The position numbers were made by a program, and so were the translations under genes. DNA of 21,226 nt. Source: JANNHK01 sp034408875 (GTDB lineage Bacteria; Actinomycetota; Acidimicrobiia; IMCC26256; PALSA-610). Positions 6,590-14,344 of this stretch are shown here, in pieces (positions within the stretch are counted from its first letter, which is position 1; each line of letters opens with the position of its first letter). The notes under the pieces were generated by a model. That model was not told the origin of the DNA, searched no databases, and saw only the letters and a list, made by a program, of their open reading frames with translations. The DNA lies in the NCBI GenBank assembly GCA_034408875.1, contig JAWXCJ010000255.1, forward strand, positions 1 to 21,226. The letters run 5' to 3'.

Positions 6590-7425
6590 CGCGGTGGCGC
6601 GAGCTGCGGGCCGAGGCCGCGACGGTCGTCGGCGATCGCGAAGCACGCTTCATCGTGGAAGAGGTCTCGGGGTTCGGGTCGGCCGAGTGGATCGACGCGG
6701 CCGACACGGACCCGACGTGGCGCCAGGCGGCGCGGCTGCGGGCGATGGTCGATCGACGGGTGCAGGGCGAGCCGCTTCAGTACGTCCTCGGCTCGTGGTC
6801 GTTCCGGTCGCTCGATCTGATGGTGGACCCGCGCGTCCTGATTCCGCGTCCGGAAACGGAATGGGTCGTCGAGATCGCGCTCGACGAATGTGTCCGGCTC
6901 GACCTCGGGCGCGGCGCGGTCGCCGACCTCGGCACCGGCTCCGGTGCGATCGCACTGGCGCTGGCCGCCGCGCTGCCCGCGGCCGCGGTGTGGGCCACCG
7001 ATGTCAGCGACGACGCGCTCGCGGTTGCGCGCGCCAACGTCGCCGGGTGCGCGGCGCGCAACGTGCGGGTCGTCGCGGGATCGTGGTTCGAGGCTCTTCC
7101 GGCCGAACTGCGCGGTGAACTGGCGCTCATCGTGTCGAATCCGCCGTACGTCGCCGAGCACGAAGTCGCCGATCTCCCGGCCGTGGTCGTCGACCACGAA
7201 CCGCGCGGCGCACTCGTTGCCGGGCCGACGGGTCTCGAGGCGCTGACCGTCGTCATCGACGCTGCTCCCGAGTGGTTGTGCACGCCTGGGACCCTTGTCT
7301 GCGAGATCGCACCGCACCAGGCCGACGCGGTTACGGAACTCGCGCTCACCGCGGGTTTCGACGACGCGTTCGTGCGTCTCGATCTCACCGGCCGCCCCCG
7401 CGTCCTCGTGGCGCGCCGGGGCTAG
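6586..7425 (+). CDS. prmC: Release factor glutamine methyltransferase PrmC/HemK
   Basis: S-adenosylmethionine-dependent N5-glutamine methyltransferase that modifies the GGQ of release factors, 279 aa. It has the N-terminal helical substrate domain, LIPRPETE (85-92), the SAM-binding motif ADLGTGSGAIALALA (113-127) and the hallmark NPPYV (185-189). The motif GEPLQYVLGSWSF near residue 61 is also characteristic. The start ATG overlaps the prfA stop (ATGA), so the enzyme is translated with its substrate. In many actinobacteria the next gene is the threonylcarbamoyl-AMP synthase (Sua5/YwlC family); here it is a 72-aa unknown instead. Confidence 0.98.
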
Positions 7426-7435
7426 GTTGGTTCCC

Positions 7436-7654
7436 GTGAGTGACGAGCTGGACGTTGACGCGATGCTCGCGCGGTTTCGGGCGCGGGCCGACGCGGTGAA
7501 GGACCGGCCGCTTCCGCCGGTGGCGGGGGCCGAGCGGCAACGGTTCGTCGAGCGGGCGCAGCTCGACTTCCAGGACTACGCGATCGTTGCCGACGCCACG
7601 TGGGATTTCGCCGACGGCATCTTGACGCTGCGGGTGGATCTAAATCCGGCGTAG
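7436..7654 (+). CDS. Small conserved-looking hypothetical protein, 72 aa
   Basis: I do not recognise a named family. The protein starts MSDELDVDAMLARFRARAD, with an amphipathic helical first half, and ends with alternating hydrophobic residues (YAIVADATWDF, GILTLRVDL) that look like a small beta hairpin. There is no membrane segment, signal peptide or cysteine. The GTG at 7436 lies 7 bases after TAGGTT (7423-7428), which overlaps the prmC stop; either leaderless initiation or coupling to prmC is possible, since the gap is only 10 bp. Its 3' end overlaps the converging DUF983 gene by 15 bases. The GC-rich third positions match true genes here. Confidence 0.7.
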   Translation: MSDELDVDAMLARFRARADAVKDRPLPPVAGAERQRFVERAQLDFQDYAIVADATWDFADGILTLRVDLNPA

Positions 7655-8044
7655 CTGTTCGTCGGGCTGTTCGTTCGCGTCGAGTTTCTGGAGGAACGCG
7701 CGGTCGAGCGCGACCCAGAGTGTCTTCGAGAACGGGTAGCCGACGATGGGGACGATGATCACGATGGGAAGGGTCACGGCCAGCATCGGTCCGACCGGAA
7801 TCTCGGGCATCGTCAGTATGAGCATCGTGACGAACACGACCGCGAAGATCCCACCGGTCACGATCATGTTCACTGCGAGCGCGCCGGAGAAGTAGCCCTG
7901 CTCGCGTTCGAAGTGCAGTCCGCACCGCGGACAGTCGGGCACCATCGTGAACCAGCGGTGGAACAACTTCCCCGAACCGCAGCGCGCGCACCGCTTGGTC
8001 GCGCCCCGCCAGAACATCGTCTTGCGGGACGGCGCGGTAGTCAC
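7640..8044 (-). CDS. DUF983 family zinc-ribbon membrane protein
   Basis: A 134-aa protein of the DUF983 family, function unknown. A zinc ribbon at the N-terminus has CARCG (C19, C22) and CPRCGL (C38, C41), followed by the family-typical FEREQGYFSGA stretch. Two transmembrane helices lie at about 54-78 and 84-104. The GTG start at 8044 is 4 bases after the thiolase-like stop, so it is the last gene of a minus-strand operon. A shorter form from an internal ATG (MFWRG) would keep the whole ribbon. Confidence 0.88.
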   Translation of the reverse strand: MTTAPSRKTMFWRGATKRCARCGSGKLFHRWFTMVPDCPRCGLHFEREQGYFSGALAVNMIVTGGIFAVVFVTMLILTMPEIPVGPMLAVTLPIVIIVPIVGYPFSKTLWVALDRAFLQKLDANEQPDEQLRRI

Positions 8045-8048
8045 GCCG

Positions 8049-9542
8049 TCAGGATAGGGCGATGGTGTTCGTCGAACCGTCGTTGGTGAACTTCACGGTG
8101 CGGCCTTCCCACGCTTCCTCGGTGAGCGCCGTCCCGATGTCCGGTTCGCGGGTCGAGGCCAGCGCCCGCTGCCCGTCGGGGGTCAAAGCGGTCACGATGG
8201 ACATAGCCGGAGTTCCGTCGCGTTCGACGACCACAGACGTGGCCTCGATCTCGACCTCACCCGCGACGAGCCCCGCCGTGTCGCGCTTGGGTTGGGCGTC
8301 GACGCGGGCCTGCGTCTCGGCGTGGGGCACGCGGCGGAAGCCGGCAGTCGGCGGCTGGGCCGACCACACGCCGGCCGCGTGCTTCGTGACGTACCAACCC
8401 AGCGCGGTCGTGAGGCCGATGCTCTCGGGTTGCGTGCGGAGTACCTCGACCATCTGCGCGATCGCGTGGGTCGGGTAGTTGTTGACCGGACCGCCGGCGA
8501 AGCCGAGTCCGCCGCCGACCGTGAGTGCCCGACCGTCGTTGATGCCGATCTCGCGCTGCGCGATTTGCACCGCGGCGGGGAAGCACGAGTAGAGGTCGAA
8601 GTACGCGACGTCGTCGACGGAGATCCCCGCGGCTGTCAGCGCGTCACGCGCGACAGCTTCGATGCCCGGCGACCGCGTCAGGGAGGCGCGCTCGCTGGGA
8701 AACCAGTGGTCGTTGGCCTGCGCCGACGCGTGCAGGAACACCATGCGGTCGTCGGCGACGCCTGCTGCTTGCGCGGCCTCGTACGAGCACATGATGAGCG
8801 CCGCGCCCTGGTCGACGTCGATGTTCGAGCACATCAGCTTGGGATACGGGAAGCACACCATGCGGTTGTCGGGCGTGACGGTGCGGATCTGCTCGGGCGT
8901 GTATGCCGTTCTCGACCACGCGTGCGGGTTGTCCGCCGCGACCGCGGCGAACCCCGACCACAGTTCGCTCACGTGCCGCTGGTGTTCGTCGATCGAGCGC
9001 CCGGCCTCGGCGCGCAGCGCGGTCTCGAACAGCGGGTACACGAGGGTTGGCGCGACGGCGCCGTGGGCCATCTCGTAGGCGCTGCTTCCCGGGCGGTCGT
9101 CGCCGATCACCCACGCGCAGGTCTCGTCGCCGCCGTTGTCCCAGTCGAGGTGCACCTTCGGTTCGCGGCGGGCGCGCCATCGCGCATACATGCTCTCGGC
9201 GCCGCCGATGAGAACGACATCGCACTCACGGGCCTGGATGCGCGTACCCAACTCGTCGACCATCAACTGCGGACTGTTGCCGCCGACGGTCGTCGTCATC
9301 GTCGTACGCGGTTCGATACCGAGCAGCCGTGACGCGTAGGCGCCCGGGTCGGGGTAGGGCCACGACACGATCCGGACGACGCCGACGATGTCGACCTTCG
9401 CGAGCAACGCGACACCCGCGTCGGCTTCGGCCGCGCGTGCCGCATCCGCGAACAGTTCGATCGGTGGCGCGGCGTCCTCGGCGGCCGTGCGCTGCGACGT
9501 TTGTCCGACACCGACGACGACGGGACTGCGCGGATCGACCAT
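8049..9542 (-). CDS. Thiolase-like protein (TLP1/SCP2-thiolase-related) lacking the canonical nucleophilic Cys
   Basis: A 497-aa protein of the thiolase superfamily, opening with PVVVGVGQTSQRT and containing CDVVLIGGAESMYARWRA (107-124), DNGGDE, and a GGLGFAGGPVNNYPTHAIAQM segment. Where active thiolases have the Cys of the CxSG motif, this protein reads TTVGGNSPQLMV (85-94), without cysteine. The C-terminal CxG loop also appears replaced (LGWYVTKHAAG). An extra C-terminal domain of about 90 residues, beta-rich and ending VKFTNDGST, fits the thiolase-like protein type 1 group described in mycobacteria. It is therefore probably an acyl-CoA-binding protein with altered or absent thiolase activity; automated labels such as acetyl-CoA acetyltransferase overstate it. 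ATG 9542 is 13 bases after the nuclease stop. Confidence 0.88.
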   Translation of the reverse strand: MVDPRSPVVVGVGQTSQRTAAEDAAPPIELFADAARAAEADAGVALLAKVDIVGVVRIVSWPYPDPGAYASRLLGIEPRTTMTTTVGGNSPQLMVDELGTRIQARECDVVLIGGAESMYARWRARREPKVHLDWDNGGDETCAWVIGDDRPGSSAYEMAHGAVAPTLVYPLFETALRAEAGRSIDEHQRHVSELWSGFAAVAADNPHAWSRTAYTPEQIRTVTPDNRMVCFPYPKLMCSNIDVDQGAALIMCSYEAAQAAGVADDRMVFLHASAQANDHWFPSERASLTRSPGIEAVARDALTAAGISVDDVAYFDLYSCFPAAVQIAQREIGINDGRALTVGGGLGFAGGPVNNYPTHAIAQMVEVLRTQPESIGLTTALGWYVTKHAAGVWSAQPPTAGFRRVPHAETQARVDAQPKRDTAGLVAGEVEIEATSVVVERDGTPAMSIVTALTPDGQRALASTREPDIGTALTEEAWEGRTVKFTNDGSTNTIALS

Positions 9543-9555
9543 CGAGTCGGGGACC

Positions 9556-10320
9556 CTAGCCAAGCGCGAGCACAGGCCACGCCGGCTCGCCCGGTGTTGC
9601 GCTGTCGCGACAGATCGAGCGGTACCGGCACCGCCCGCACACGTCGGCCTCGCCCACCCCGCGCCACTGTTCTTGTGCCCACATGCTCTCGACGGCCGCG
9701 CGCAGGTCTTCCTCGATGGCGGCGAGATCGTCGTCGTCGGGTTCCCACGGGTCGGGGTCGTCGTCGATGTCGGGGGAGAGGTACTCGTAGCGCAGCCGGA
9801 GGCGCAGGTTGCGCCGCTGGGCCACCTTGGCGAGGACGTAGAGCTGCACCTTGGCCGCGGGAACGTCGGCGACCTGCTCGTGCCAGCGGCTGCCGGTCTT
9901 GTAGTCGCGCGCGTCGAGGAGACCGTCGTGCACCCAAATCGCGTCGATGCGGGCGACGGCCATGAACATCGGCGCGGGCATGCGATGGAAGCGCGCCAGG
10001 GAATATTCGTGGCGGGCGTCTTCGACCGCTGACGACGGGCAGCGCTCGGAGTGCCGTTCGATCTGGCGGATGACCGCGTCGGTCTCGGCGCCGTGCCCGC
10101 CGAGGACATCGCGGACATGCGCCATGTCGCGACACGATCCCGTTTCGTGAATGCGCCAGAGCATGTCGTGTACGAGCTGGCCGTGCGTACTCGTGACCGC
10201 GTAGTCGCTCGCGGCAACGCCGAGCAGCGCACCCGTGTAGTAGAGGCGCGCGCAACGCGAGTAGTCCTCGTATCCGCTCGGCGTGAGAGTCGGGATGTCG
10301 GCGAGCAGTTTGTTCGCCAT
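9556..10320 (-). CDS. RecB-family PD-(D/E)XK nuclease with Fe-S cluster motif
   Basis: A 254-aa stand-alone RecB-like nuclease. All core motifs are visible: His in HGQLVH (47/51), the acidic residue in ARIDAIWV (D126), D139-x-K141 in DARDYKTGS, and the QLYVLA motif (Q159). Four cysteines match the 4Fe-4S clamp of AddB/Cas4-type nucleases: C23 (YSRCARLYY) plus C228, C231 and C237 (CGRCRYRSIC). ATG 10320 follows the stop of the upstream paralogue by 2 bases, so the pair is tightly coupled. No cas genes or CRISPR are nearby, and no helicase is in the operon, so its DNA substrate and pathway are unknown. The first 13 codons of the longer frame overlap the upstream gene and are not needed. Confidence 0.88.
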   Translation of the reverse strand: MANKLLADIPTLTPSGYEDYSRCARLYYTGALLGVAASDYAVTSTHGQLVHDMLWRIHETGSCRDMAHVRDVLGGHGAETDAVIRQIERHSERCPSSAVEDARHEYSLARFHRMPAPMFMAVARIDAIWVHDGLLDARDYKTGSRWHEQVADVPAAKVQLYVLAKVAQRRNLRLRLRYEYLSPDIDDDPDPWEPDDDDLAAIEEDLRAAVESMWAQEQWRGVGEADVCGRCRYRSICRDSATPGEPAWPVLALG

Positions 10321-10322
10321 CG

Positions 10323-11024
10323 TCAGGTATGCCTGTCGCAGCCGGCAATGAACGCGCACCCGCTGCAGTCGGCGCCCGCTTGGGCGCGACCGTCAAGGGC
10401 GCGGGACTTGACGAGCTCGATGCGTTCGGTGATCCAGGCGAACGCCTCGGCGCGTTCCCGGCCGAGATCGGGAATGTGCTCGGCGCTTTCGAGGGAGAGC
10501 AGGTCGACCGCGACGATACGAAGATCGTCGGGGGCCCAATCGCGCGTGCGGATCAGCGCGACGAACACGTCGGTCGGTTCGAGTGTGACCGGATTCCCCG
10601 ACAGGCGCAGCTGGCGCAGTTCGCGTCGACCGTCGGGGAGTTCGACCGCGAGGCCGGCGTCGCTCAACAGCTCGACACCCTGCTCCTCGATGACGGTGCG
10701 CCATCCGAGGTCGGCGGCGCGGCCCGGCTCGGCGCCGAACGTCGCGAGATAGCCCGCTACCGCGGCGCGGTACAGCGCCCGTTGTTCGGGTTCGAGATCG
10801 GTGGGGTCGACGAACGCCTCGGTCCGCGGCGGTCCTAGCTCGGCGTGGGCGAGGCGGGCATCGGCGACAACCCGGTTGGCTACGGCGAATCGTGCGTCGG
10901 AGGCGCGGTTCGCGAATCGCTTGCCACCGGCGTGCTCCTTGGCGATCCGCCGCCGGCACATGTCGTCGGCCCGGCGCAGCAGCGCCGGTGTGACGCGGGG
11001 TAGCTCCTCCTCCACGCTGCGCAC
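10323..11024 (-). CDS. Catalytically degenerate RecB-like Fe-S protein, partner of the downstream nuclease
   Basis: A 233-aa protein with the same cysteine layout as the downstream nuclease: C23 near the N-terminus (DDMCRRRI) and C220, C223, C229 in CSGCAFIAGC at the C-terminus. In the region equivalent to D-x-K it reads ELRQLRLSG (about 135-143), so the catalytic Asp and Lys are replaced by Gln and Arg. An intact Fe-S clamp around a dead nuclease fold suggests a structural or DNA-binding role, perhaps as a heterodimer partner. The start is GTG 11024 or GTG 11015; the latter sits 10 bases after a TATTAC box. It is divergent from glyA with a 72-bp gap and is the first gene of the minus-strand operon. 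The family call rests on the cysteine pattern and tandem position. Confidence 0.7.
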   Translation of the reverse strand: MRSVEEELPRVTPALLRRADDMCRRRIAKEHAGGKRFANRASDARFAVANRVVADARLAHAELGPPRTEAFVDPTDLEPEQRALYRAAVAGYLATFGAEPGRAADLGWRTVIEEQGVELLSDAGLAVELPDGRRELRQLRLSGNPVTLEPTDVFVALIRTRDWAPDDLRIVAVDLLSLESAEHIPDLGRERAEAFAWITERIELVKSRALDGRAQAGADCSGCAFIAGCDRHT

Positions 11025-11055
11025 CGTAATAGGCGGGTGCGACAGGTTCCGTCGG

Positions 11056-11091
11056 TACACTCGCTCAAGACCTGGTCGTGGGAACGAGGAG
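11056..11091 (+). promoter_or_regulatory. glyA -10 box (TACACT) and ribosome binding site
   Basis: TACACT at 11056-11061 is followed about 36 bases later by ATG 11097, with GAGGAG (11086-11091) as a good Shine-Dalgarno at 5-base spacing. Unlike rpmE and prfA, this gene would have a normal leader. No strong -35 was found. Confidence 0.5.
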
Positions 11092-11096
11092 CAAGG

Positions 11097-12341
11097 ATGG
11101 CGAGCCCGTTGGAGCGCACTGATCCCGAAGTGGCGGCGATCATCCGGCGCGAAGTCGAGCGGCAGAACACGACCGTGCAGCTCATCGCGTCCGAGAACTT
11201 CACCTCGGCCGCGGTGATGGCCGCGCAGGGCACCGTGCTCACCAACAAGTACTCGGAGGGTTACCCGGGCAAGCGCTACTACGGCGGCAACTACGTCGTC
11301 GACGATGTCGAAGACCTCGCGCGCGACCGTGCGTGCGAACTGTTCGGTGCCGAGTACGCCAACGTACAGCCGCACTCGGGCGCCAACGCCAACATGGGCG
11401 CGTTCCTCGCGCTGTTGGAGCCGGGCGACAAGGTCATGGGTATGCGCCTCGACCAGGGCGGCCACCTCACCCACGGGTCACCGGTCAACTTCAGCGGCCG
11501 CCTCTACGACTTCGTCGCGTACGGCGTCGACGAAGAGAGTGAGACGCTCGACTACGACGCCATCGCGAAGCTCGCGCACGAGCACCGCCCGAAGATGATC
11601 ATCGCCGGGGCCACCGCGTACCCACGCGTCATCGACTTTCAAGCGTTCCGTGTGCTCGCCGACGAGATTGGCGCACTGCTCCTCGTCGACGCCGCGCACA
11701 TTGCCGGTCTCGTCGCGGGTGGCGCGCACCCGTCGCCGGTGCCACATGCCGATGTCGTCACGTTCACTACGCACAAGACGCTGCGCGGTCCGCGCGCCGG
11801 CGCGATCCTGTGCCGCTCGCAGTACGCCGCCGCGATCGACAAGGCCGTGTTCCCGGGCATGCAGGGCGGCCCGCTGATGCACGTCATCGCGGCCAAGGCC
11901 GTCGCGTTCCACGAAGCCCAACAGCCGGAGTTCGCGCAGTACTCGGCCGACATCGTCACGAACGCACAGGCGCTCGCGGCCGGGCTCGCGGCCGAAGGGT
12001 TCCGCATCGTCTCGGGCGGCACGGACAACCACCTGATGTTGGTCGACCTGCGCCCGTTCGGTGTCACCGGCAAGGTGGCGCAGGAGGCCCTCGATAATGC
12101 GGGCATCACGACCAACAAGAACGCCATTCCGAACGACCCCGAGAAGCCGTTCACGACGAGTGGACTGCGCCTCGGTACCGCGGCGTGCACGACCGCGGGC
12201 ATGGGGCCCGATCAGATGGCCGAGATCGCCGCGCTCGTGGCGCGCGTGCTGCGGGCCGTCGACGACGCAGGTGTCGCGAACGAGGTACGCGACCAGGTGG
12301 CCCGTCTCTGCTCGAAGTTCACCCCATATCCGGATCTGTAG
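11097..12341 (+). CDS. glyA: Serine hydroxymethyltransferase
   Basis: PLP enzyme interconverting serine and glycine while loading one-carbon units onto tetrahydrofolate, 414 aa, usual length. Signature stretches: IASENFTS (30-37), NKYSEGYPGKRYYGGNYVVD (50-69), QPHSGANANM (91-100), DAAHIAGLVAGG (198-209), and the PLP lysine K227 in VTFTTHKTLRGPRAG. ATG 11097 has a GAGGAG ribosome binding site; the in-frame upstream codons are not needed. It is separated by 3 bases from wecA, so the two are probably cotranscribed. glyA next to wecA and the atp operon is a recurring actinobacterial arrangement. Confidence 0.98.
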   Translation: MASPLERTDPEVAAIIRREVERQNTTVQLIASENFTSAAVMAAQGTVLTNKYSEGYPGKRYYGGNYVVDDVEDLARDRACELFGAEYANVQPHSGANANMGAFLALLEPGDKVMGMRLDQGGHLTHGSPVNFSGRLYDFVAYGVDEESETLDYDAIAKLAHEHRPKMIIAGATAYPRVIDFQAFRVLADEIGALLLVDAAHIAGLVAGGAHPSPVPHADVVTFTTHKTLRGPRAGAILCRSQYAAAIDKAVFPGMQGGPLMHVIAAKAVAFHEAQQPEFAQYSADIVTNAQALAAGLAAEGFRIVSGGTDNHLMLVDLRPFGVTGKVAQEALDNAGITTNKNAIPNDPEKPFTTSGLRLGTAACTTAGMGPDQMAEIAALVARVLRAVDDAGVANEVRDQVARLCSKFTPYPDL

Positions 12342-12344
12342 CCC

Positions 12345-13532
12345 GTGGGGGGTTACGCGATCATTCTCGCGGTCGCGGTCGGAGTGACACTTGTCGTCAC
12401 GCCGATCGTGCGGTCGTTGTGCGTGCGGTGCGGTGCGGTGGTCGTCCCGTCGCAGGCGAAGCACCAGCACACCAAGCCGATGCCGAACATCGGCGGTGTC
12501 GCGATGTTCGTCGGGTTCCTCGCCGCGATGATGGTGGCGAGCCGGATGGGCCAGTTCCACGAGATGTTCTCCGACAACTCGGAACCGTTCGGGCTGATCC
12601 TCGCCGCGGGTGTGATCTTCCTCGTGGGTCTGGTCGACGACCTGATCGAGGTGTCGCCGCCCGCGAAGGTGGCGGGGATGGTGCTCGCGGCGAGCGTGCT
12701 CGTGCTGTTCGGCGTGTCGATGTTCTACTTCCGGATGCCGTTCGACTTGTTCGGCACCGACACGGTGGTGCTGTCGGCCGACTGGGCGCCGCTCGTCACC
12801 ACTGCGTGGGTCGTGTTGATGGCGAACGCGATCAACCTCATCGACGGGCTCGACGGGCTCGCGGCCGGCATCGTCGCGATCGCGGGCATCGCGCTGTTCC
12901 TGTTCGCCGACCAGCTCTTCGAGGACGGCCTCCTCGACGGCACCAACATCGCCCCGTTGGTTGCTGTCATCACGGTGGGGATATGTCTCGGGTTCCTGCC
13001 GATGAACTGGCATCCGGCCAAGATCATTATGGGGGACTCCGGCGCGCTGTTCCTCGGGCTGCTCCTCGCCGTGCCGACTATCACCGTCGGCGGCCGCACC
13101 GACTTCGATTACTCCGGGAACACGTACTTCTTCTTCGCGCCGCTGCTCATACCGCTCGTCATTCTCGGCGTACCGATACTCGACACCCTGTTCTCGTTCG
13201 TGCGTCGCGTCGCCGCCCGCGAAAAATGGAACACGGCCGACGCCGGTCATCTCCACCACCGGCTGGTGCGGCTCGGACACGGACCGCGTCGATCGGTCGT
13301 CATCCTCTGGGCCTGGACGGCGATTCTGTCGGGGGTCGCGCTGCTGCCCGTCTATACCGACGAGGGCAACGCGTTCGTGCCGTTCGCGGTCGCCGCCCTG
13401 GCGCTCGGGCTGTTCATCTGGTTCCATCCGGGTGTCCGCGAAGCGCGCGAACAGACCGTTCGCGCCCGCCACCCAACCGGCCTCACCGACGATGTCGTCG
13501 ACCTCGAGGAAGCCCGCCGCCGGAGGGCATAG
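12345..13532 (+). CDS. wecA: Undecaprenyl-phosphate GlcNAc-1-phosphate transferase family (WecA/Rfe)
   Basis: Polytopic membrane enzyme of the MraY/WecA family, 395 aa, transferring an amino-sugar phosphate to a polyprenyl phosphate at the cytoplasmic face. This is the first step of cell-wall polymer linkage-unit synthesis. Motifs: LVDDLIE with D98-D99 (metal), NAINLIDGLDGLAAG (161-175), IIMGDSGALFLG (227-238) and the HLHHRLVRLGHG loop (302-313), which is of WecA type rather than MraY. About ten to eleven hydrophobic helices are seen; the C-terminal tail is soluble and Arg/Glu-rich. GTG 12345 follows the glyA stop by 3 bases. The position just upstream of atp matches rfe in mycobacteria. The exact sugar cannot be read from sequence. 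Confidence 0.93.
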   Translation: MGGYAIILAVAVGVTLVVTPIVRSLCVRCGAVVVPSQAKHQHTKPMPNIGGVAMFVGFLAAMMVASRMGQFHEMFSDNSEPFGLILAAGVIFLVGLVDDLIEVSPPAKVAGMVLAASVLVLFGVSMFYFRMPFDLFGTDTVVLSADWAPLVTTAWVVLMANAINLIDGLDGLAAGIVAIAGIALFLFADQLFEDGLLDGTNIAPLVAVITVGICLGFLPMNWHPAKIIMGDSGALFLGLLLAVPTITVGGRTDFDYSGNTYFFFAPLLIPLVILGVPILDTLFSFVRRVAAREKWNTADAGHLHHRLVRLGHGPRRSVVILWAWTAILSGVALLPVYTDEGNAFVPFAVAALALGLFIWFHPGVREAREQTVRARHPTGLTDDVVDLEEARRRRA

Positions 13533-13565
13533 AGTCCGCCGGGTTTGCCTCCCGATCTCGGCCGC

Positions 13566-13611
13566 TCAGTTTGACTGCGAACTGACGTCACCAATAGATT
13601 GGGAATACATT
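13566..13611 (+). promoter_or_regulatory. ATP synthase operon promoter with overlapping palindromes
   Basis: TTGACT (13571-13576) and TAGATT (13595-13600), 18 bases apart, form the best SigA-like promoter in the window; TACATT (13606-13611) is a second -10 candidate. The area is clearly AT-richer than its surroundings. TCAGTT-N8-AACTGA (13566-13585) straddles the -35, and the perfect palindrome TGACGTCA (13583-13590) lies in the spacer, so a regulator could bind here. The start would fall near 13607, giving a leader of about 65 bases before the first atp gene. The 141-bp gap after wecA contains no gene. Confidence 0.65.
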
Positions 13612-13673
13612 CACAAGCGTTCGTTTCCGGCCTACAACGCTGTACCGGAGGCGTCCCGGGGGAGTTTGCGCGA

Positions 13674-13931
13674 GTGGACATGCAGGATCGTCAGGCCACC
13701 TACCAGGGCTTCGGAGACGCCACGGCGATGGCTTTCGAGCTCGTGATGACGCCGCTGATCTTCGCCGTCGCCGGCTTCGGACTCGACCGGCTCTTCGGCA
13801 CCACGCCGATCTTCCTCATCCTGTTCAGCGCATTCGCGGTCGTCGGGCTGAGCATCAAGACCTTCTACACGTACAAGGCCGCGATGGACCGAGAGGAGAA
13901 GGCGAAGCCATGGACGAAATCCCGTCCGTAG
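13674..13931 (+). CDS. AtpZ/AtpI-type small membrane protein (ATPase gene 1 family)
   Basis: An 85-aa protein with two transmembrane helices (about 19-38 and 43-65) joined by GLDRLFGTTPIF, the characteristic hairpin of the AtpZ / F0F1-ATPase gene 1 family. The family assists c-ring or stator assembly or, as AtpZ-AtpI, divalent-cation transport; which applies here is unknown. GTG 13674 is favoured because the GGGGGAG (13658-13664) is 9 bases upstream; ATG 13680, two codons later, is the alternative. It is the first gene of the atp operon and overlaps the next gene by 22 bases. Confidence 0.8.
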   Translation: MDMQDRQATYQGFGDATAMAFELVMTPLIFAVAGFGLDRLFGTTPIFLILFSAFAVVGLSIKTFYTYKAAMDREEKAKPWTKSRP

Positions 13932-14344
13932 AACGTGACATCGCGTTCGACCTCGCTCGCCGGGGCCTGTACATCGCGCCGATTGTCATCCTCGTCGCCG
14001 GACTGATCCGTGGCGTCGACGGCGCAGTCAGCGCGGCCCTCGCGCTCGCCATCGTGCTGGGCAACTTCCTCATCGCGGCGTTGAGCATGAACTGGGCTGC
14101 GAAAAGCGGCTCGGCCGGCCTCATCGGCGGAGTCGCGATGGGCGGCGTCGTCGTCCGGCTCGGCATCATCCTCGGCGCAATGTTGCTGCTGAAGGACGCC
14201 TCGTTCATCGACTTCCCGACGTTTGCCATTACGTTGCTCGGCGCCCACATGGGTTTGCTCACGTGGGAAGCGCGTTACGTCAGCATGTCCCTGGGTGCGC
14301 CCGGTCTGCGCCCGAGTCCGCCCGTTCCTCACGGAGAACCATGA
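13910..14344 (+). CDS. atpI: ATP synthase subunit I (AtpI-like)
   Basis: A 144-aa hydrophobic protein with four predicted membrane segments (about 19-34, 39-59, 68-90 and 97-118), a size and position typical of the actinobacterial AtpI protein preceding atpB. Members act in c-ring assembly and are not part of the finished enzyme. The ATG is preceded by GAGGAGAAGG inside the 3' end of the preceding gene. Its stop overlaps the atpB start (ATGA). Sequence conservation in this family is low, so the call rests on topology and position. Confidence 0.85.
   Translation: MDEIPSVERDIAFDLARRGLYIAPIVILVAGLIRGVDGAVSAALALAIVLGNFLIAALSMNWAAKSGSAGLIGGVAMGGVVVRLGIILGAMLLLKDASFIDFPTFAITLLGAHMGLLTWEARYVSMSLGAPGLRPSPPVPHGEP

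Noticed and set aside
8292..9332. 346-aa plus-strand frame opposite the thiolase-like gene
   Set aside because: Shadow of the minus-strand thiolase-like gene, which has clear superfamily motifs.
9556..10320. Cas4 of a CRISPR system
   Set aside because: The motif set fits Cas4/AddB-type nucleases, but there are no cas1/cas2, no repeats, and the context is housekeeping; only the broader RecB-like call is justified.
11478..13472. 664-aa minus-strand open frame across glyA and wecA
   Set aside because: Antisense shadow of two unmistakable genes; composition is Arg/Asp/His-rich and without motifs.
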